Below, one piece after another: positions 13,957 through 17,642 of a DNA stretch of 17,642 nt; within the stretch, counting starts at the first letter, position 1; every line of letters starts with the position of its first letter. Location of the stretch: assembly GCA_016781705.1 (NCBI GenBank), contig JADDPV010000108.1, forward strand, positions 1 to 17,642. The letters are read 5' to 3'. Position numbers and translations under genes: made by a program. Source of the DNA: Rubrobacter sp. (GTDB taxonomy: Bacteria > Actinomycetota > Rubrobacteria > Rubrobacterales > Rubrobacteraceae). Below the pieces are notes generated by a model, which had not been told where the DNA came from, ran no database searches, and saw nothing but the letters and a program-made list of their open reading frames with translations.

Positions 13957-15092
13957 CAGGCGGCGACGGTCGCGAGGAGCTCGCCGGGGAACCGCTCGGC
14001 GAAGATACTCGCCGCGGGCACCTCCCGGTAGAGGCCACCGCAGGAGTAGCGGAAGAGGGCCGCCGGGAGCGTCGCGTCCACGTTGCCGACCACGCCGTAG
14101 AGGCCCGTGCGCACCTCGTCTTCGTCGTCCCTAGGGCTCCAGAACGGCCGCATGGTTCCGTGGGAGTGGATCTGGCAGAGCACGAAGCGGTCGTCGTCCT
14201 CGGGGGTGTAGGCGGCCCGGACGGCCGCCGCGCAGCGCTCCTGGGCCGGCCACCGAAGGGAGTGCTCGCGCGCGGCGCGGTCGTAGACCACGTTCACGAG
14301 GGCCTCCTCGTGCGGGACGGCCTTGAAGGCCGCGACGACCTCGGCCAGCAAGGCGGCGGGCGCCTTGGGGGCCGAGAGGTAGAAGCCCTCGCGCATCTCG
14401 ACCACGGCGTCCACGCGGGCGGCGAAGCCCCCGGCGGGGGTGTGGCGGACCTCGTAGACGCCGTCTTTGGCGAGCACGTGGAAGAGCGGGGGGTAGGGGG
14501 GAGCTTCCTGAGGCGCCTCGCGAAGGACGGTCAGGGGCTTGCCCGAGAGGGCAGACGCACCCTTGCGGTGGCCCTTGACCACCGCGAAGATCATGTCGGG
14601 TCGGGCCTTCTCGTCGAAGACGAGCTCGGAGCGGTTCTTACCGAGCTCCGGCCAGTCGTCCTCGAGGAAGGCGTGGATCTCCTCGGCGGTCATCCCCTCG
14701 CGCGGGAGCTCTATGGTGTGGCCGGCGTAGCGCACGGGAACCTTGGGGTATCTCTTCGGCTCGGCCCTCTTGGGCTCCGGCTTCTGGGTGGCCGGTCGCG
14801 TGGCGGACGGGGCCGGACGCGGGGGCTTGGGCTTCTGGAACTGCTTGCCGGCGTCGCCCATCAGGTCGAAGAGGCTCTCCGCCTCCGGGGCCGCCGGTGA
14901 GGGCGTAGTCTCCCTCGCGGTCTCTGCGTCGGTCTGGGAGGCGGCCGCCGACTCGTCCTCGGATTGGGCGCCCGGGGCACTGCCGCCGTCCTTCGCCGCG
15001 GCGTCCTCGGGGGCGGCGCCCTCCTGGGGATCGTTGCGGGGTTCGGCGAAGAGGTCCTGCTCTTGCCGGCGGGGTTCGGTGTTCTCGGTCAT
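13956..15092 (-). CDS. Ubl (PRTRC-C-like) + JAB/JAMM peptidase (PRTRC-A) fusion protein
   Basis: The 378-residue protein has three parts. Residues 1-112 are a low-complexity acidic, then Pro/Lys-rich, tail. Residues about 114-178 (RYPKVPVRYAGHTIELPREG ... MTAEEIHAFLEDDWPEL ... FAVVKGHRKG) resemble PRTRC protein C/Prok_Ub: a small domain with a T-x-E-E-hydrophobic helix, a WPEL turn and a Lys-Gly end. Residues about 200-378 are PRTRC protein A: E262 in VPHEEA, and the complete JAMM motif HSHGTMRPFWSPRDD with H309, H311, S319 and D322, then GVVGNVD. JAB proteins are zinc isopeptidases that trim or remove Ubl proteins. ATG 15092 lies 4 bp after the E2-like gene. The JAB assignment is firm; the Ubl assignment rests on short similarity and order. 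Confidence 0.8.
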   Translation of the reverse strand: MTENTEPRRQEQDLFAEPRNDPQEGAAPEDAAAKDGGSAPGAQSEDESAAASQTDAETARETTPSPAAPEAESLFDLMGDAGKQFQKPKPPRPAPSATRPATQKPEPKRAEPKRYPKVPVRYAGHTIELPREGMTAEEIHAFLEDDWPELGKNRSELVFDEKARPDMIFAVVKGHRKGASALSGKPLTVLREAPQEAPPYPPLFHVLAKDGVYEVRHTPAGGFAARVDAVVEMREGFYLSAPKAPAALLAEVVAAFKAVPHEEALVNVVYDRAAREHSLRWPAQERCAAAVRAAYTPEDDDRFVLCQIHSHGTMRPFWSPRDDEDEVRTGLYGVVGNVDATLPAALFRYSCGGLYREVPAASIFAERFPGELLATVAA

Positions 15093-15096
15093 GGTC

Positions 15097-15939
15097 CTAA
15101 GCGGCTCCTTTCGGCGTCTGTTGGCGGTGCAGCTGCTCGGCGGTCATCCGGGCGGGTATCAGCCAGTCCTCGTCTAGGCCCTCCTTCTCTACGGCGGCGA
15201 GGAAGTCGGCGTAGCGCTCGTGGGGCGAGCTCTGGCTCCGGCCCACGCCGTAGAGGTCGGCGTTGTTCGGGGTGGCGAGGAAGGCGCGCACGCCCTTCTC
15301 GGGCACCTCGTCGAGGTCCAGCGTGATGCGGCCCATCGTCGGCCAGCACACGCCCTCGAGGACCGACCCGTAGCTGCCGTAGACGTTCGAGAACGGGTAG
15401 CGGTAGAGCGGCGCGGCCAGCCGGTCGCGGAGGCTGCCGCTTTCGGGGAAGGCGGGGCAGAGGGCGATCGAGAGCTCGAGTATAGAACGCTCCTTCTCGG
15501 ACCAGCGGGCCCGGTAGACGATCGTCGGCAGGGGTATGAGGAACGCCCGGGACTCGCGGCCCCCGTGGGCGACGGAGCGCTCTAGGACGAAGGGGTACTC
15601 GGCGGGCGGGAGCCAGCCGGTCAGCACGTACTCGTTGTCGCGGGCGTACTGCTCGACGTCCAAAAGGAGGGTTCTCTCGGGCAACGGGGGCATGCTCACC
15701 CTCTTGCTCTCCTCCTCGGAGAGGACGCTCACGGTCGTGGAGCCGTCGAGGAGCCCGAGCAGCTGCACGATCGAGCAGGTCTTCGGGATCAAGACGCCCC
15801 CGCGCCTTATGGTCAGGCGCGGCTTCTGCGCCCTCCTCAGGGTCAGGGTTATCTCGTCCACCGGCTCCTCGCCGGCGTCGAGATCGTCTTCCCACCCGTA
15901 GGCGAGGTCCTGCTCGGGGTCGACCGTCCTCCTTACCAC
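15097..15939 (-). CDS. PRTRC-B, E2-like protein
   Basis: The 280-residue protein shows the core pattern of PRTRC protein B (Prok-E2_D-like): PLYRYPFSNVYGSYGSVLEG (177-196), then VCWP with C198, then a region ending FLATPNNADLYGVG (220-233). In relatives the motif is roughly PFFNVY-x-x-G-x-VCLG ... F-x-x-x-x-F-x-HPN, so C198 is the candidate E2-type cysteine. The usual VCLG is VCWP here, and the HPN is TPNN. The N-terminal half (about 27-115) is beta-rich. The start is GTG 15939 behind a perfect AAGGAGGTGA, whose TGA is the stop of the gene before. Three more genes of the cassette sit within 4 bp of each other. The E2-like role is a published prediction for the family; conjugation is not shown. 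Confidence 0.75.
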   Translation of the reverse strand: MVRRTVDPEQDLAYGWEDDLDAGEEPVDEITLTLRRAQKPRLTIRRGGVLIPKTCSIVQLLGLLDGSTTVSVLSEEESKRVSMPPLPERTLLLDVEQYARDNEYVLTGWLPPAEYPFVLERSVAHGGRESRAFLIPLPTIVYRARWSEKERSILELSIALCPAFPESGSLRDRLAAPLYRYPFSNVYGSYGSVLEGVCWPTMGRITLDLDEVPEKGVRAFLATPNNADLYGVGRSQSSPHERYADFLAAVEKEGLDEDWLIPARMTAEQLHRQQTPKGAA

Positions 15940-15943
15940 GGGG

Positions 15944-16660
15944 TCACCTCCTTCCGGTCCGTTTTCTCGCGAAGGTCGTCCTGCGCTGCTTGCGCCTAGT
16001 TCCCGATCGGCGGCGGCCTTCCCAGACCGAGAGGAGGAGGTCGAAGAGCTCGTAGACGTCGTCGAGTTCCGTGTTGCCGTTGGCGAGGTCGAGGAGCAGG
16101 ACGAAGTGGGGGGTGGGGGGGATCCGCTCCTCGTTCGCCGGCGGGTGGGCGAAGGTTCCCGCTTCCGCTAGGCGCCCGGCCGGCCTTATCGGGGGCCTCT
16201 CGGGTTCCGGCTGGGGCTCGGGGTCGTCGGTGAAGAACTCGAGGTTCGGCCTGAGCTTCCTCATGCCCTCCCTGTAGGCGGCGAGCAGTCCCGCGTCGCG
16301 GGATCGGATCGTCGCGGCATAGACCCAGTCGTCGCCCTCGCCGAAGAGCTCCTCGAGGTCCTCGACCCTGCCGCCGTCCTCGCGTCGGAGGCCGCGCCAC
16401 CAGTCCTCGCGGCCGTCGTTGAGGTAGTAGACGAACTCCAGGTCCCCCGTGAGGGCCGGCTCCAGGACGTGCAGGACCGTCGCGAGCTGCTCCGCGTAGA
16501 CCTGGTGGTCCGGGACACCGGTGTAGGACTCCTCCCCAAAGGCCCAGCCGGCCTCCTCGAAACGCTCGATCTGGCCGGTCCTCAAGAGCAGCCTCCTGGC
16601 GTACCACAGGTGCTGGAAGCTGGCCCAGACGTGGTAACCGAGCTCGCTGTCCGCAAGCAA
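15944..16660 (-). CDS. Hypothetical protein, second gene of the PRTRC-like operon
   Basis: The 238-residue product starts at TTG 16660, with GAGGAGG 5 bp upstream; no better start is seen. Residues 1-125 are ordered-looking, with many aromatics (YHVWASFQHLWYARRLL, VYAEQLATVLHVLEP, FVYYLNDGREDWWRGL). Residues about 147-185 are Pro/Glu-rich linker (PEPQPEPERPP). PHFVLLLDLANGNTELDDVYELFDLLLSVWE follows, and then a very basic tail (RRRSGTRRKQRRTTFARKR) that could bind nucleic acid. No known catalytic motif is visible. Gene order suggests it belongs to the cassette, perhaps in place of the E or F proteins of other PRTRC loci, but I cannot show homology. Confidence 0.75.
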   Translation of the reverse strand: MLADSELGYHVWASFQHLWYARRLLLRTGQIERFEEAGWAFGEESYTGVPDHQVYAEQLATVLHVLEPALTGDLEFVYYLNDGREDWWRGLRREDGGRVEDLEELFGEGDDWVYAATIRSRDAGLLAAYREGMRKLRPNLEFFTDDPEPQPEPERPPIRPAGRLAEAGTFAHPPANEERIPPTPHFVLLLDLANGNTELDDVYELFDLLLSVWEGRRRSGTRRKQRRTTFARKRTGRR

Positions 16661-16690
16661 CGCTCCTCCTCTCCATCCATGGTCTGCGGT

Positions 16691-17035
16691 TCAGACGAAC
16701 TCGGGCCCGATCGCCGGGTCGGGCCGCGCCTCCATGCGAGCCACGCGGGAGAGAAGGTCGTCCCAAACGTCGGGGTCTACCGCCTCGAGCGCGGCGCGCA
16801 TCGCGGCCTCCTGCGTGTCTCCGTCACACATCGCGCGGGCGTCGGCGAAGACGCGCTCGTCGAGCGTCATGAGGTACTGCGCCGTCAGCTCCGGCGCGCG
16901 CCGGTCGCCGATGATCGCCCCGATCAAGTCCCGCGCCCTCTCCGCTCGCCGGATCTCCTCCGGCGTCCCTTCTGGCAGCGCGAGCAGCTTCCCGCCGAGC
17001 TCCGCGAACCTCACCGTCAGCACCCTGCCCCTCAT
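16691..17035 (-). CDS. Hypothetical helical protein, first gene of the PRTRC-like operon
   Basis: The 114-residue protein begins MRGRVLTVRFAELGGKLLAL and is predicted mostly helical, with many Ala, Asp and Arg (ARDLIGAIIGDRRAPELTAQ, AMRAALEAVDPDVWDDLLSR). ATG 17035 has AGGAGGGCGG about 6 bp upstream. The stop is 30 bp before the next start on the same strand, so it opens the five-gene operon. I do not recognise the family and see no active-site motif; an adaptor or a small regulator would fit its place, without direct support. Confidence 0.7.
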   Translation of the reverse strand: MRGRVLTVRFAELGGKLLALPEGTPEEIRRAERARDLIGAIIGDRRAPELTAQYLMTLDERVFADARAMCDGDTQEAAMRAALEAVDPDVWDDLLSRVARMEARPDPAIGPEFV

Positions 17036-17079
17036 CCCAAACCGCCCTCCTCTCCTCTCGCTGTCCGCCGGGCGTCTCG

Positions 17080-17116
17080 GCCGCGGCCTGCCTCGCCCGG
17101 CAGGGCAGGCCGCGGC
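17080..17116. repeat. 37-bp inverted repeat upstream of the PRTRC-like operon
   Basis: Perfect 13-bp arms GCCGCGGCCTGCC/GGCAGGCCGCGGC flank an 11-base loop. It lies 45-81 bp before the first start codon of the operon and has no T tract. It may be an operator, or a hairpin in the 5' leader if transcription starts further right. Confidence 0.55.
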
Positions 17117-17642
17117 GTGGGGCCTGCTATGTTGGGCAGAGGTGACGGGGGAGCGCTCCGGTCGTGCGGGGATCCAGGGCAGGCCGTCGTGGTTCTACAC
17201 GCGCTGCCAGGATGATCCCGGTGGGTCTGTCGCGTGGCCACGCCCGGCGTGCTGCTGATCGGGGACGTGCGGAAGCCACCCGGCGAAGACGTGGGGGAGT
17301 CCTCAAGGTTCTCGCCTTATCTTGGAGCGCTGGACGCGCTTTCGTGCGGATCGCCGGATCTCGAGCCGTTTGCAGACCTCGTGCCGAGTCTCTTCCCATA
17401 TCCATGCGGGCACGTACAGATCGAGGTGGGGACTCGCGAGTAACGTCCTCGGTCCTGGCGAGAATCTACGTCTCTGTCTTTGGCACCCGGCTGGGTTCTT
17501 GGAGCTCGCTCGAGAAACAATGCCCGGCCAGTGGTGGTTTCAAGCACGTGGAGGTGCTCTCGAGTCGGCCTCGTTTATGGTGAGACGCTCTCACCTATGA
17601 GGAGACTCTAAAACCGCTGCCCGCCTCGGTCAGGAACACCTA
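17117..17642. other. Right end without a firmly supported gene
   Basis: Apart from the weak 69-codon frame at 17234-17443, I see only short, Arg/Ser-rich frames on both strands. No clear -35/-10 pair for the minus-strand operon was found here. The base composition becomes somewhat less GC-rich after about 17440. Confidence 0.4.
17234..17443 (+). CDS. Possible small hypothetical protein
   Basis: A 69-codon frame starts GTG and reads ATPGVLLIGDVRKPPGEDVG ... FPYPCGHVQIEVGTRE. Third codon positions are mostly G or C and the composition is protein-like, but the Shine-Dalgarno (GGTGGG) is weak and no family is recognised. It may also be a chance frame in the otherwise gene-less right end. Confidence 0.25.
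   Translation: MATPGVLLIGDVRKPPGEDVGESSRFSPYLGALDALSCGSPDLEPFADLVPSLFPYPCGHVQIEVGTRE

Overview
The window is GC-rich DNA with dense, short-gapped operons. I read it as part of a plasmid or other large replicon of a high-GC bacterium, most likely an actinobacterium of the Rubrobacter type. The lineage is an inference from GC bias, frequent GTG/TTG starts, an apparently leaderless promoter and the style of the XRE proteins; nothing in the window proves it.

Layout. (1) 1-975: the start of an XRE-type HTH plus GAF-like regulator on the minus strand, cut by the left edge, behind an AT-rich stretch with a TTGACA promoter. (2) 976-3712: a minus-strand operon of a double-XRE regulator, an ImmA/IrrE-like HELSH metallopeptidase (8-bp overlap) and a seven-helix membrane protein. 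(3) 3807-6603: a geranylgeranyl-reductase-family FAD enzyme, divergent from a GT1-type glycosyltransferase; the shared gap holds a 16-bp perfect palindrome. (4) 6605-9153: the replication module. It has a decayed remnant of a rep gene, an origin-like region with 14 copies of an 18-bp iteron (12 direct, 2 inverted, the last seven exactly 22 bp apart), an AT-rich stretch and an intact RPA-type initiator gene. (5) 9306-10982: a small coiled-coil gene, a VapBC toxin-antitoxin pair whose promoter places transcription start at or next to the vapB ATG, and a small gene broken by an in-frame TAG. (6) 11090-12531: a ParA ATPase and a small basic, probably RHH, partner, preceded by AT-rich repeats that may be the centromere. 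(7) 13135-17035: a five-gene minus-strand operon. Its last three genes are the ubiquitin-like part of the PRTRC plasmid cassette: an E2-like protein (PRTRC-B), a JAB/JAMM protein (PRTRC-A) and a ThiF/E1-like protein. The first two genes are unrecognised.

The most interesting point is in region 7. The JAB protein appears to carry a PRTRC-C/prokaryotic-ubiquitin-like domain fused in front of its peptidase domain, with a basic, Gly-ending segment at the junction. Ubl, deconjugase, E2-like and E1-like functions are then packed into three translationally coupled genes. The ParB-like, D, E and F proteins of classical PRTRC cassettes are not seen. Replication (rep and iterons), partition (parA and RHH) and addiction (vapBC) lie beside this cassette, which fits a plasmid maintenance backbone of which the ubiquitin-like system is a conserved but functionally unexplained part.
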